Source: Pollutimonas subterranea
GTDB taxonomy: Bacteria > Pseudomonadota > Gammaproteobacteria > Burkholderiales > Burkholderiaceae_B
NCBI RefSeq assembly: GCF_002849655.1
Contig: NZ_PDNW01000010.1
Location: 104,702-168,701, forward strand
Length of the DNA: 64,000 bases
Direction of reading: 5' to 3'
The notes beneath the pieces were generated by a model that had not been told where the DNA came from, ran no database searches, and worked only from the letters and a program-made list of their open reading frames with translations. Of the stretch, positions 38,364 through 47,642 are shown in pieces. A program made the translations under genes and the position numbers. Every line of letters starts with the position of its first letter. Position 1 is the first letter of the stretch.

Positions 38364-38389
38364 AATAAGTAAAATAGAAATATCTTATT
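38364..38389. promoter_or_regulatory. Candidate LysR operator between atuA-like and lysR genes
   Basis: AATAAG and CTTATT are separated by 14 AT-rich bases, lying 51 bases from the AtuA-like ATG and 18 bases before the lysR ATG. The divergent arrangement and symmetry fit autoregulation by the LysR protein. Inference from position. Confidence 0.45.
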
Positions 38390-38407
38390 CATTCAGTCGG
38401 TATTCCC

Positions 38408-39301
38408 ATGAATCTCTCTTCACGGCAGCTGCGGGCCTTCGTCGCCCTGGTTCAGGAACGACACTTCACCAAGGCGGCGGAACGCTGCCATCAGACGCAG
38501 CCGGCCTTCAGCGCACTCATCAAATCGCTGGAGGAAGCAATGGGCGTCCGCCTGTTCGACCGCACTACGCGTCGCGTTGAACTCACGCCGGAAGGGCGCT
38601 TGTTCAACGTGTCGGCCTTGCGTTTGTTGAACGATATGGATGCGGTCATGGGCGACCTGAAGGACCATGTGGCCAAGCGTCGCGGACGGGTTTCAGTCGC
38701 GGCGCTGCCGTCATTGGCCGCTGGATGGCTCCCCGCCATCTATGCCCAATTCCATGCCGAATTCCCAGGCGTTCACCTGCAACTGCACGATGCGTTGCTG
38801 GAGCCCTGTCTTGACCTGGTCCGGCGCGGCTTTGCAGATATTGCCGTAGCTGCCAGGGGACAGGACATGACCGGCCTCATGGTGCAGCCTTTGTGCGAAG
38901 ACGCTTTTTTTGTCGTGTGCCGCCGTGATGATACTTTAGCGTCCCGGGCATCCATTGATCTGGCCGAGCTCAAGAGCCGTCCTATCATCCAGTTGGGCAA
39001 GGGCAGCAGCATCCGGCAAAGCCTGGCTGGCAACCCGGTTTCAGCCCGCTTTGATTCGCTTCTGGAAGTCGATCATTTGGCAACGGTCACAGGCCTGGTC
39101 GTGGCGGGACTGGGAGTGAGCCTCGTCCCGGCCATGACGCTTTTTCACTTTCAACATCCCGAACTCAGCATCGTGCCGCTGTCGGCGAAAGACACTGTGA
39201 AGCGCTCATTATTTCTGATTCGCCGCAAGGAAAAAACCCTTTCCAGCGCTGCACAAGCTTTCTACGATTTGCTGCTGGAGCAGCGCAAGCAGCTTCAGTA
39301 A
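38408..39301 (+). CDS. LysR-family transcriptional regulator
   Basis: A 297-residue LysR regulator. The N-terminal helix-turn-helix (LRAFVALVQERHFTKAAERCHQTQPAFSALIKSLEE) is followed by a substrate-binding domain from about residue 90. It lies 94 bases from the divergent AtuA-like/Bug operon, so it probably controls that operon in response to a metabolite. The inverted repeat in between is the likely site. It converges on the MHYT-GGDEF gene. Confidence 0.92.
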   Translation: MNLSSRQLRAFVALVQERHFTKAAERCHQTQPAFSALIKSLEEAMGVRLFDRTTRRVELTPEGRLFNVSALRLLNDMDAVMGDLKDHVAKRRGRVSVAALPSLAAGWLPAIYAQFHAEFPGVHLQLHDALLEPCLDLVRRGFADIAVAARGQDMTGLMVQPLCEDAFFVVCRRDDTLASRASIDLAELKSRPIIQLGKGSSIRQSLAGNPVSARFDSLLEVDHLATVTGLVVAGLGVSLVPAMTLFHFQHPELSIVPLSAKDTVKRSLFLIRRKEKTLSSAAQAFYDLLLEQRKQLQ

Positions 39302-39311
39302 AAGCCGAAAA

Positions 39312-39329
39312 CGCAGAATTTTCACTGCG
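39312..39329 (-). terminator. Possible terminator of the MHYT-GGDEF gene
   Basis: On the minus strand CGCAG and CTGCG form a 5-bp stem around 8 bases, followed by TTTTC. It lies directly after the stop codon and between convergent genes. The stem is short, so confidence is modest. Confidence 0.4.
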
Positions 39330-40760
39330 CTATACGCAGGCGGGAATACTTGCGGGCTCGGCCAGCGCCTTTATCTTTTGCATCATGATGTCGATCAGGT
39401 CTGCCGGCATGGGGCGGCCAAGCAAATATCCTTGCATTGAATCGCAGCCAAGGCCGGCGAGAAACTCTTGCTGCACGGCCGTTTCCACGCCTTCGGCCAC
39501 CACGCTCATATTCAGCGTATGGCCCAATGCCACGATAGCCGAGACAATGGCTGCGTCTTCGCGCGTAGCGCGCTCGCCGTCGCCAGGGTAGATGGCAATC
39601 CCAATGCTGCCCGATACGCGCAGCTCGTGGCCAGCGACTTGGAACGGTTCCCGAATCCCTGTCAATAGCTTGTCGGCGACAGTGGCGGCATCGGCAGGTT
39701 CGCCTACTCTGGCCAGCAGTACAAACTCATCGCCGCCCACGCGTGCGATTGTGTCGGGTACACGGATGTTTTCCTCGATGCGTCGGGCTACTTCAAACAG
39801 CAGCCGGTCGCCGATGTGGTGACCATAGGCGTCGTTGACCGCCTTGAAGCCATCCAGATCGATGAACATCAGGGCGAAGCAGCCGTTTTCGCGGCTGGCA
39901 TTCTGGATGGCCTGGTTAAGCCGGTCGTCCAGCAGCACGCGGTTGGGAAGCTTGGTGAGGTTGTCGTGCAGAGCCAGGTAGGTCAGCTTCTGGTTGGCCG
40001 TGGTCAGCGATGAGGAGAGCGTTGAGGTTTGCGCCTCAAGGCGCAGGTCCAGCACGGAAGTAATCAGGGCAATGGCCAGTACGGCAAGCGTAATAACGAT
40101 GATGATGAGCGAAAGCCACCCGTTGCTGAAGCCCTCGCGAACGGCGCCGCAGATACTTCCAATAGGAAACTCGGCGGCGGCCATGCCGGTGTAGTGCATG
40201 CTGACGATGGCGCCGCCCATGACGGTGGCAGCAGCAACTCGCAACAGCCTGACTCGGGGCGAGTGTTGGCGCAGGTGGTGGGCAATCCACAGCGCGGCGC
40301 CCGAGGCAATGATGGCGATAAGAACGGACAGGATAAGCAGCGCGGGGATGTACTGTATGGCGGGGTTCATGCGCATGGCCGCCATGCCGGTGTAATGCAT
40401 GCCCGAAATGCCCAGGCCGGTGATTGTCGCGCCTAAAATCAGGCGCGCAAACGGCAAGGTTTTTTGGCTGACGAGCCAGAGCACGAGCGCGGAAGCCAGA
40501 ACGGCGATGAGCAGCGATAGCAGGGTGATGGCAGGGTCGTAGCCCAGTTGAATGGGCAGGTCGAAGGCCAGCATGCCAATGAAATGCATCGACCAGATGC
40601 CGGTGCCCATGGCGAAGGCGCCGCCGGCAAGCCACCAATGCACTGCGCGCTCTTGCGCGGTGGAGACCCGGCCCGCCATGTCCAGTGCGGTATAGGATGC
40701 CAGGATGGCAACGAGCAGTGAACTCAGTACGAGCAAATCGTTGTAGCTGCTTGCGAGCAA
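39330..40760 (-). CDS. MHYT-GGDEF protein with an internally deleted EAL domain
   Basis: A 476-residue membrane signalling protein. Seven membrane helices carry the MHYT sensor motifs MHFIG (58), MHYTG (121) and MHYTG (188), which are thought to bind a metal ligand for gas sensing. A GGDEF domain follows (HDNLTKLPNRVLL at 265; GGDEF at 342-346), suggesting diguanylate cyclase activity. After GDGERATREDA (residue 403) the sequence jumps to IVALGHTLNMSVVAEGVE and GYLLGRPMPA, the last part of an EAL domain. The end of GGDEF and about two thirds of EAL, including the EAL motif, are missing, with the frame intact. Phosphodiesterase activity should be absent and cyclase activity is doubtful. Confidence 0.9.
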   Translation of the reverse strand: MLASSYNDLLVLSSLLVAILASYTALDMAGRVSTAQERAVHWWLAGGAFAMGTGIWSMHFIGMLAFDLPIQLGYDPAITLLSLLIAVLASALVLWLVSQKTLPFARLILGATITGLGISGMHYTGMAAMRMNPAIQYIPALLILSVLIAIIASGAALWIAHHLRQHSPRVRLLRVAAATVMGGAIVSMHYTGMAAAEFPIGSICGAVREGFSNGWLSLIIIVITLAVLAIALITSVLDLRLEAQTSTLSSSLTTANQKLTYLALHDNLTKLPNRVLLDDRLNQAIQNASRENGCFALMFIDLDGFKAVNDAYGHHIGDRLLFEVARRIEENIRVPDTIARVGGDEFVLLARVGEPADAATVADKLLTGIREPFQVAGHELRVSGSIGIAIYPGDGERATREDAAIVSAIVALGHTLNMSVVAEGVETAVQQEFLAGLGCDSMQGYLLGRPMPADLIDIMMQKIKALAEPASIPACV

Positions 40761-41020
40761 AGGTGTCTCCTTGGCGATTTTTGGACCTGCTCGGGGCCGG
40801 AAGTTCGCACTTTGGGCGCCGTATCAACGATCCGGCCTTGCCGGTGTGCCCTTGACTTGCAAGTAAAGCTGAAACACGTCAGGTGTTATTCAGTAACAAG
40901 TATACTGGTTTAATCTTTCAGTTGGGCTATGCCGGAAAACACTGAACCGCTCCCTAGATACGCAGGCCGGCCGCGCTTGCTACACTTCGCCACCTCTTCC
41001 CGTAACAACATAGCGGAATC

Positions 41021-43048
41021 ATGTCTGGTAGTTCCTCTCCTGCCGTAGCGATGGCCACCGCGCCGGCGGCCGCCGTAGTGACGGCCACCGTACCGACGGC
41101 CGCGCCCAAGTCCTATCGTCCCGACGTCGACGGCCTGCGGTCATTCGCCGTAATCAGCGTGCTGCTTTTCCATGCGGGTTTTGCTCCGTTTGGCGGTGGC
41201 TTTGTCGGCGTGGACGTTTTCTTCGTCATCTCGGGCTATCTCATCACGCAAATCATCCATTCGGATTGCGAACGTCAACGGTTTGGCCTGGTGCCTTTCA
41301 TGGCCCGGCGCGTGGCACGCCTGTACCCGGCACTGATCGCTACCCTGCTGCTGGTCATGGCTGCGGGTTTTGTCTTGTTCGATCCCACGCAATTCCGGAC
41401 GCTGGGGGCTTCCACCATCGCTGCCTTTTTGTCGGCGTCCAACATTGTTTTCTGGCAGGTAGCTGGATACTTCGATACATCGTCGGAGTTGAATCCCTTG
41501 CTCCATACGTGGTCCTTGGGGGTCGAGCAGCAGTTCTACCTGGTATGGCCTTTGATCATTTATGGTGCCTGGCGATGGCGGCCAAGCCAGTTGCCCTGGG
41601 CCATACTGTTTGTGGGTGTATTGTCGCTTGCGGCATCCCAGTGGTTCACCGTGCGCGATCCATCGGCCAACTATTTCCTTATGCCGTTCCGGATGTTTGA
41701 GTTTGCCGCGGGTGGGTTGCTGCCCTGGCTGGAACGCCGGTCCATGCCGGGCAACAAGGTGCAGGAAGGCCTGCTCGGCATCGGTCTGCTGTTGCTGATC
41801 TATAGCGTATTGGCATTTGACAGCAACACCGTTTTTCCGGGGGTAAACGCCTTGGTTCCCGTGGTTGGCGCGGCGCTGTGTATCTATGCCGGACGGGCGC
41901 GATATCTGGGAGTCCTGCTGCGTAACCGTATCGCGGTATTTATTGGCCTGACTTCCTATTCCCTGTATCTGGTGCATTGGCCGCTCATCGTTTTCTATAA
42001 ATATCACGTCTACCGTCCGCTGGAATTCTGGGACAAGCTCTTTCTTTTCAGTTTCCCGTTCGTGTTGGCGTATCCCATGTATCGATGGGTGGAGCATAGA
42101 TACCGGAAAATCGATCTCATAAGCTGGAGCGGGATCAAGGCTGCTTCCTGTGCCGGGGCTGTTGCGCTGGTGCTTGCGCCAGGCGCCTATGTCTATTTTC
42201 AGCAAGGGCTGCCGTTCAGGGTCAATGATCAGTACGAAAAGCGTGTCGCCAACCCAGCGATAACGCAAGCCAGTCTTTTCGGCGGCGAGGGCTACGCACT
42301 GGACGCCACGCTGGGCAATGTCGCAACCGGCAAGCCGCTGGCCATTTTCGCTGGCGACAGCTTTGCCTTGCAGTATGCGGCGGGCTTTGATTATTGGCTC
42401 AAGCAGAGCGAGGCGAGCATGCAGGGTGTGTTCCATCATGGCTGCATACTTGGCCATGACGTTACGCGTCTGCTGGCCGGTCGTCCGCGTCAGGATTGCC
42501 TTGACACCAGCAGGCGGCTCCAGGGCCTGCTTGACGATAATGACCTTCCCCTGGTTTACGCCATGAGCTGGACGGGGTACCGGCATCTGTTGGCGCGCCC
42601 TGATGGCACCCGACTGGAATTCGCAAGTGACGCCGACTATGGCCGCTTCCTGATTGACAATGTCATGGCCCTTGTCGCCGATAATCCGGAGCGCAAGCTG
42701 GTCGTGATCGGCAATCAGCCCGGCATCCGCGCCGCGGGCGGTGCCGGCGCCTGCCTGGAGCGTCCGGACTATGTGACCATGATGTGCCTGCAATCATTGC
42801 AACTACCGTCAGAACGCGGGCTAGGATACGACATCAACCGACAACTGGCACGTGCGTTTCAGGCAAATCCCCAGGTGCTTTTTCTGGACCCGTACGATGT
42901 CCTGTGCCGGCAAGGCGTTTGTTCAGCCATGAGCGGCCAGAATGTCCGATATTCCGATACGTCGCACCTGTCGGTCGCCGGTTCGCTGGAAGTGTCGCAG
43001 GAATGGCTGGAACAGATCATCCGGTTTTTGAAGGAACCCGCTAAATGA
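41021..43048 (+). CDS. Membrane acyltransferase with C-terminal SGNH domain (OafA-like)
   Basis: A 675-residue O-acyltransferase of the acyltransferase-3 family, which adds acetyl groups to surface polysaccharides. After an Ala/Thr-rich start (1-30), the block YRPDVDGLRSFAVISVLLFHAGF begins the membrane domain of about ten helices. The periplasmic SGNH-like domain begins near residue 440, with IFAGDSFALQYA carrying the catalytic serine block and SDTSHLSVAGS the histidine. Its stop overlaps the ABC transporter ATG (ATGA). The 260 bases upstream (40761-41020) show no other gene. Its target polysaccharide is unknown. Confidence 0.9.
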   Translation: MSGSSSPAVAMATAPAAAVVTATVPTAAPKSYRPDVDGLRSFAVISVLLFHAGFAPFGGGFVGVDVFFVISGYLITQIIHSDCERQRFGLVPFMARRVARLYPALIATLLLVMAAGFVLFDPTQFRTLGASTIAAFLSASNIVFWQVAGYFDTSSELNPLLHTWSLGVEQQFYLVWPLIIYGAWRWRPSQLPWAILFVGVLSLAASQWFTVRDPSANYFLMPFRMFEFAAGGLLPWLERRSMPGNKVQEGLLGIGLLLLIYSVLAFDSNTVFPGVNALVPVVGAALCIYAGRARYLGVLLRNRIAVFIGLTSYSLYLVHWPLIVFYKYHVYRPLEFWDKLFLFSFPFVLAYPMYRWVEHRYRKIDLISWSGIKAASCAGAVALVLAPGAYVYFQQGLPFRVNDQYEKRVANPAITQASLFGGEGYALDATLGNVATGKPLAIFAGDSFALQYAAGFDYWLKQSEASMQGVFHHGCILGHDVTRLLAGRPRQDCLDTSRRLQGLLDDNDLPLVYAMSWTGYRHLLARPDGTRLEFASDADYGRFLIDNVMALVADNPERKLVVIGNQPGIRAAGGAGACLERPDYVTMMCLQSLQLPSERGLGYDINRQLARAFQANPQVLFLDPYDVLCRQGVCSAMSGQNVRYSDTSHLSVAGSLEVSQEWLEQIIRFLKEPAK

Positions 43049-44856
43049 GAATACATCACCAGGGGCCTGCGCCCGGCGGACGCGACGATATCAAGACCAT
43101 TAAGTCGCTGCTGCCCTATGTATGGCAATTCAAGCGGCGTGTCGCCGCCGCCTTGGCCTGCCTGATTGCTGCCAAGGTCGCCAGCGTGATCCTGCCGCTG
43201 TTCTTGAAGGACATTGTCGACAAGCTAAGCCTGCCGGGCACTTTGCTGGTGCTTCCCGTGGCGGCTCTGCTGGGTTATGGTTTCGCGCGCCTGGCCTCCA
43301 GCGTCTTTGGCGAACTGCGCGATGCGCTGTTTGCACGGGTAACCCAAGGTTCCATACGTCGTATTGCGGCGCAATTGTTCAAGCACCTGTTTGCATTGTC
43401 GCTGCGCTTTCATATGCAGCGCCAAACCGGAGGTTTGAGCCGGGATATAGAACGAGGGACCAAAGGCATAGGCTTCCTGCTGAACTTCATGGTTTTCAAT
43501 ATCTTGCCGACGCTGCTTGAAATCGGCATGGTCACTGCCATCTTGTTGTGGCGCTACGATTGGCGCTTTGCTGTTGTGACGCTCGGTACGATTGCCGCCT
43601 ATATCGCATTCACACTGCTGGTGACCGAAAAGCGCATGGTCTACCGGCGCAGCATGAACGATCTGGACAGCAAGGCCAATAGCAAGGCCATCGATGCCTT
43701 GATCAACTACGAAACCGTGAAGTACTTCGGTAACGAAGGCTACGAGCTGGATCGCTATGACACCAACCTTGGAAAGTGGGTCGATTCCGCCGTCAAGAAT
43801 CAGGTTTCGCTTAATTTCCTTAACATGGGGCAGGGCGTCATCATCACGACCGGCATCACCTTGCTGCTTTGGCTATCGGCTGAAGGAGTGGTGAACAACA
43901 CCATGTCGGTGGGTGATGTGGTCCTCGTTTCGGCGTACCTGACGCAACTTTACGCACCGCTTAATTTCCTGGGCTTTGTATACCGCGAGATCAAGCACGC
44001 GCTGGCCGATATGGAGCGCATGTTTGGCTTGATGGAGCAGGGCGAGGAAGTCGCCGATCGAGCTGATGCCCGGCCATTGCAAACATCGCAGGCGGCGATC
44101 CGCTTCAATAATGTGGATTTCGGCTACGAGTCCAACCGCCAGATACTGTTCGATGTCAGTTTCTCGATACCCGCGGGCAAGACCTTGGCGGTGGTCGGTT
44201 CGTCTGGAGCGGGCAAGTCAACCTTATCCCGGCTGCTGTTCCGATTCTACGACGTTCATTCCGGCTCGATCACGATCAACGACACCGACGTACGCGACCT
44301 GACCCAAGCCAGCCTGCGCCAGCATATCGGCATCGTTCCACAAGACACCGTGCTGTTCAATGACAGCATCCTGTACAACATTGCCTATGGCAAACCGGAT
44401 GCGTCGGAACAGGAAATTGTCCAGGCCGCAAAGGCGGCAAGCATTCATGATTTTGTCATGAGCTTGCCAGACGGCTATCAGACACAGGTGGGCGAGCGAG
44501 GCCTGAAACTGTCGGGCGGCGAAAAGCAGCGTGTGGCCATTGCCCGTACGATCCTTAAGAATCCGCCCATCCTGATCCTGGACGAAGCGACCAGCGCGCT
44601 CGACACACGCACCGAACGTGTGATCCAGGACGAGTTGCGTCTGGTGGCCAGGGACCGCACCACGCTGATCATCGCTCATCGTCTCTCCACGATCGTAGAT
44701 GCGGACGAGATTATCGTCATGGATCACGGCCGGGTTCTGGAACGCGGCTCGCACCGCGGACTGATCCAGCAGGATGGTCGGTATGCACAGATGTGGGCGC
44801 TGCAACAAAGCGGGCAGGATCCGGATCCACCATCTGATGGCGGCGACGCAATTTGA
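43045..44856 (+). CDS. ABC transporter, ATM1/HMT1 type (exporter, membrane and ATPase fused)
   Basis: A 603-residue half-size exporter: six membrane helices (about 25-320) and an ATPase domain with Walker A VGSSGAGKSTLSRLL, signature LSGGEKQRVAIARTIL and Walker B ILILDEATSALD. The N-terminal block RHMQRQTGGLSRDIERGTKG-like FHMQRQTGGLSRDIERG is characteristic of ATM1-type proteins that export glutathione-linked sulfur or metal species. It precedes the suf iron-sulfur operon, which fits such a role, although it overlaps a polysaccharide acyltransferase. Function in this host is inferred. Confidence 0.88.
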   Translation: MRIHHQGPAPGGRDDIKTIKSLLPYVWQFKRRVAAALACLIAAKVASVILPLFLKDIVDKLSLPGTLLVLPVAALLGYGFARLASSVFGELRDALFARVTQGSIRRIAAQLFKHLFALSLRFHMQRQTGGLSRDIERGTKGIGFLLNFMVFNILPTLLEIGMVTAILLWRYDWRFAVVTLGTIAAYIAFTLLVTEKRMVYRRSMNDLDSKANSKAIDALINYETVKYFGNEGYELDRYDTNLGKWVDSAVKNQVSLNFLNMGQGVIITTGITLLLWLSAEGVVNNTMSVGDVVLVSAYLTQLYAPLNFLGFVYREIKHALADMERMFGLMEQGEEVADRADARPLQTSQAAIRFNNVDFGYESNRQILFDVSFSIPAGKTLAVVGSSGAGKSTLSRLLFRFYDVHSGSITINDTDVRDLTQASLRQHIGIVPQDTVLFNDSILYNIAYGKPDASEQEIVQAAKAASIHDFVMSLPDGYQTQVGERGLKLSGGEKQRVAIARTILKNPPILILDEATSALDTRTERVIQDELRLVARDRTTLIIAHRLSTIVDADEIIVMDHGRVLERGSHRGLIQQDGRYAQMWALQQSGQDPDPPSDGGDAI

Positions 44857-44883
44857 CAATATAGTACCGAAACGGTACTATAT
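44853..44883 (+). promoter_or_regulatory. suf operon promoter with a perfect palindromic operator
   Basis: ATATAGTACCG (44859-44869) and CGGTACTATAT (44873-44883) form a perfect inverted repeat around AAA. It fills the spacer between TTGACA (44853-44858) and TACTAT (44876-44881), 17 bases apart. Binding here would block RNA polymerase. The Rrf2 regulator encoded 37 bases downstream is the obvious candidate, so the operon is likely autoregulated. Confidence 0.75.
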
Positions 44884-44919
44884 GGATTGACTCGCAAGAA
44901 ATTATCGGAGAGTACGCAG

Positions 44920-45417
44920 ATGCTGCGTATCAGCAAGATTATCGACTATGGCACCTTGGTGCTTACCCACATGGCTAGCGCGCCTGAACGGGTGTTCAGC
45001 GCTGCCGACCTGGCCGCTACGCTGGGGCTTGGTCAGCCTACCGTCAGCAAGGTGCTCAAGCTGCTGGGCCAGCACGAGCTGGTCAAAAGCAGCCGTGGCG
45101 CCCGGGGTGGTTATATGCTTGGCCGGCCCGCCGGCACCATCAGCATCGCGCACATTATAGACGCTTTGGAGGATCAGCCATTCGGCCTGACCGAATGCAC
45201 GTCGATGCCGGGTGCCTGCAGCGTCGAGGCGGGCTGCCACATACGCACCAACTGGCAGCGCATCAACTCCATTATCCGCCATACGCTCGAAGACGTAAGC
45301 GTAGCCGATATGCTCAGTCCCACACCTATTGAATTTCCGCTGGTACCCCGCCATTTGCCCGAAACGCAAGCAAGAACAAGGGCCGTCCAGGCCACGACAT
45401 GGAGTTTTCCCGAATGA
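44920..45417 (+). CDS. Rrf2-family iron-sulfur regulator of the suf operon (SufR/IscR-like)
   Basis: A 165-residue Rrf2 winged-helix protein. The start [19 protein letters not shown] and [20 protein letters not shown] are typical. Three cysteines, Cys93, Cys100 and Cys106, in [14 protein letters not shown], match the iron-sulfur cluster site of IscR/SUF-type regulators. The ATG at 44920 follows CGGAGAG. Its stop overlaps the sufB ATG, so it is the first gene of the suf operon. It probably represses the operon when its cluster is intact by binding the palindrome just upstream. Confidence 0.93.
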   Translation: MLRISKIIDYGTLVLTHMASAPERVFSAADLAATLGLGQPTVSKVLKLLGQHELVKSSRGARGGYMLGRPAGTISIAHIIDALEDQPFGLTECTSMPGACSVEAGCHIRTNWQRINSIIRHTLEDVSVADMLSPTPIEFPLVPRHLPETQARTRAVQATTWSFPE

Positions 45418-46859
45418 ATACCGTAAACGACAGCATCGACTCATTTCTGGACCGTGAATATTCGGCCGGTTTTGTCACGTCGATAGAGTCGGACACCATA
45501 CCGAAGGGCTTGTCCGAAGACACGATACGTTTGTTATCGGAAAAAAAAGGCGAACCCGAATTCATGCTGGAATGGCGCCTCGCGGCCTACCGTCACTGGC
45601 TCACCATGACGCTACCCGAGTGGGCGCAGGTCAGTTTTCCGCGCATCGACTTCCAGGATATCAGCTACTACTCGGCGCCCAAGAAGAAAGAGGGCCTCAA
45701 AAGCATGGACGAGGTCGATCCCGAGCTTTTGCGTACCTACGAGAAATTGGGTGTTCCCCTGCACGAACGAGCCCGCCTTGCCGGCGTGGCGGTGGATGCC
45801 GTATTCGACTCCGTATCGGTCGCCACCACGTTTCGCAAGCAGCTGGCCGAAGTCGGTGTCATCTTCTGTTCGTTCTCGGAGGCGGTCAAAGACCACCCCG
45901 AACTGATACGCAAATACCTGGGTACGGTAGTACCGACCAACGACAATTATTACGCAGCCCTGAACTCCGCCGTGTTTTCGGATGGGTCGTTCGTGTACAT
46001 ACCCAAGGGCGTGCGGTGCCCCATGGAGCTGTCCACCTATTTCCGCATCAATGCGCAGGATACGGGGCAGTTCGAGCGCACCCTCATTATTGCCGACGAG
46101 GGCGCATCGGTCAGCTACCTGGAAGGCTGTACGGCGCCCATGCGCGATGAAAACCAGTTGCACGCCGCGGTCGTGGAACTGGTCGCGCTGGACGACGCCA
46201 AGATCAAGTATTCCACCGTACAGAACTGGTATCCCGGCGATAAAGACGGCAAGGGCGGCATCTATAACTTCGTGACCAAGCGCGGCGACTGTCGCGGAGC
46301 CCGCTCGCGTATTTCCTGGACGCAGGTGGAAACCGGTTCGGCCATCACCTGGAAGTATCCCAGCGTGATCCTGCGCGGCGACGATTCCACCGGCGAGTTC
46401 TACTCCGTGGCACTCAGCAATCATCGCCAGCAAGCCGATACAGGCTCGAAAATGATACACATGGGCCGCAATACACGCAGCACCATTATCTCCAAAGGTA
46501 TTTCCGCCGGCCATGGCAGCAACACCTTCCGAGGCCTGGTACGCATGACGCCCAAGGCAGAAAACGCGCGCAACTACACACAGTGCGACTCGCTGCTTAT
46601 CGGCAAGCGGTGCGCGGCACACACGTTTCCCACCATCGAGGTGCAGAACCCCTCGGCCAGCGTGGAACACGAAGCGACTGCCTCGCGCATCGGGGAAGAT
46701 CAATTGTTTTACGCCATGCAGCGTGGCCTGACGGCCGAAGATGCGGTTTCCATGATCGTCAATGGTTTCTGCAAGGAAGTTTTCAAGGAATTGCCAATGG
46801 AATTTGCAGTCGAGGCTCAGAACCTGCTCGGCGTAAGTCTGGAAGGCAGCGTAGGTTAA
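45414..46859 (+). CDS. sufB: Fe-S cluster assembly scaffold protein SufB
   Basis: A 481-residue SufB. It forms the SufBCD scaffold on which clusters are built and passes them to apoproteins. Typical blocks: [52 protein letters not shown] and [18 protein letters not shown]. The ATG at 45414 overlaps the regulator stop (ATGA). sufC follows 12 bases after the stop. No frameshift or intein is seen. Confidence 0.97.
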   Translation: MNTVNDSIDSFLDREYSAGFVTSIESDTIPKGLSEDTIRLLSEKKGEPEFMLEWRLAAYRHWLTMTLPEWAQVSFPRIDFQDISYYSAPKKKEGLKSMDEVDPELLRTYEKLGVPLHERARLAGVAVDAVFDSVSVATTFRKQLAEVGVIFCSFSEAVKDHPELIRKYLGTVVPTNDNYYAALNSAVFSDGSFVYIPKGVRCPMELSTYFRINAQDTGQFERTLIIADEGASVSYLEGCTAPMRDENQLHAAVVELVALDDAKIKYSTVQNWYPGDKDGKGGIYNFVTKRGDCRGARSRISWTQVETGSAITWKYPSVILRGDDSTGEFYSVALSNHRQQADTGSKMIHMGRNTRSTIISKGISAGHGSNTFRGLVRMTPKAENARNYTQCDSLLIGKRCAAHTFPTIEVQNPSASVEHEATASRIGEDQLFYAMQRGLTAEDAVSMIVNGFCKEVFKELPMEFAVEAQNLLGVSLEGSVG

Positions 46860-46871
46860 GGAGAAATCGTA

Positions 46872-47642
46872 ATGCTGAATATCAAAGATCTGCACGCCTC
46901 GGTCGAGAACAAGTCGATACTGCGCGGCCTGAATTTAACGGTCAACGCGGGCGAAGTGCATGCCATCATGGGGCCCAACGGCTCTGGAAAAAGTACCCTG
47001 TCGCAAGTGCTGGCCGGACGTGAAAGCTACACCGTCGAAAGTGGCTCGGTCGACTGGATGGGCCAGAACCTGCTCGAAATGGCGATCGAAGAGCGCGCGC
47101 GTTCGGGCTTGTTCATGGCTTTCCAGTATCCAATCGAGATTCCGGGTGTGTCGAATGCCTATTTCCTCAAGGCGGCCGTCAATGCCGTACGTCGTCATCA
47201 GGGTCTGCCCGAGCTTGACGCCATGGACTTCCTCAAGCGTGTAAAAAGCGAAATGAAGGCCGTGGGCATGAAGGAAGAATTCCTGTATCGCTCCGTAAAC
47301 GAAGGCTTTTCGGGCGGCGAGAAGAAACGCAATGAGATCCTGCAAATGACTTTGCTGGAACCCAAGCTTGCCATTCTGGACGAAACCGACTCGGGGCTCG
47401 ATATCGATGCCTTGAAGGTCGTGGCTGACGGAGTGAACCGCTTGCGTTCGCCTGATCGGGCCCTGATCGTCATCACCCATTACCAGCGACTGCTTGACTA
47501 TATCGTGCCCGATTTCGTGCACGTGCTCTCCGGCGGTCAGATCGTCCGCTCCGGCGGGCGGGAACTGGCCCTGGAGCTCGAGGAGCGCGGATACAGCTGG
47601 ATAGGCGAATCGCCCGCCACCGCAAAAGGAGCCGCGGCATGA
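46872..47642 (+). CDS. sufC: Fe-S cluster assembly ATPase SufC
   Basis: A 256-residue ABC-type ATPase that works with SufB and SufD. Walker A GPNGSGKSTLSQVL, the signature FSGGEKKRNEIL and Walker B LAILDETDSGLDID are clear. No membrane domain is encoded, as expected for this class. AAGGAG precedes ATG 46872. Its stop overlaps the sufD start (ATGA). Confidence 0.97.
   Translation: MLNIKDLHASVENKSILRGLNLTVNAGEVHAIMGPNGSGKSTLSQVLAGRESYTVESGSVDWMGQNLLEMAIEERARSGLFMAFQYPIEIPGVSNAYFLKAAVNAVRRHQGLPELDAMDFLKRVKSEMKAVGMKEEFLYRSVNEGFSGGEKKRNEILQMTLLEPKLAILDETDSGLDIDALKVVADGVNRLRSPDRALIVITHYQRLLDYIVPDFVHVLSGGQIVRSGGRELALELEERGYSWIGESPATAKGAAA

Noticed and set aside
39540..39560. A frameshift as the cause of the short MHYT-GGDEF-EAL protein
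   Set aside because: Both sides of the junction read in the same frame and match GGDEF and EAL family sequence, so an in-frame deletion explains it.
41141..42793. A 550-codon open frame on the minus strand across the acyltransferase
   Set aside because: Same reason: the plus-strand protein has clear membrane and SGNH motifs and the minus frame has none.
45612..46895. A 427-codon minus-strand frame opposite sufB
   Set aside because: sufB is unmistakable; the opposite frame is a shadow.
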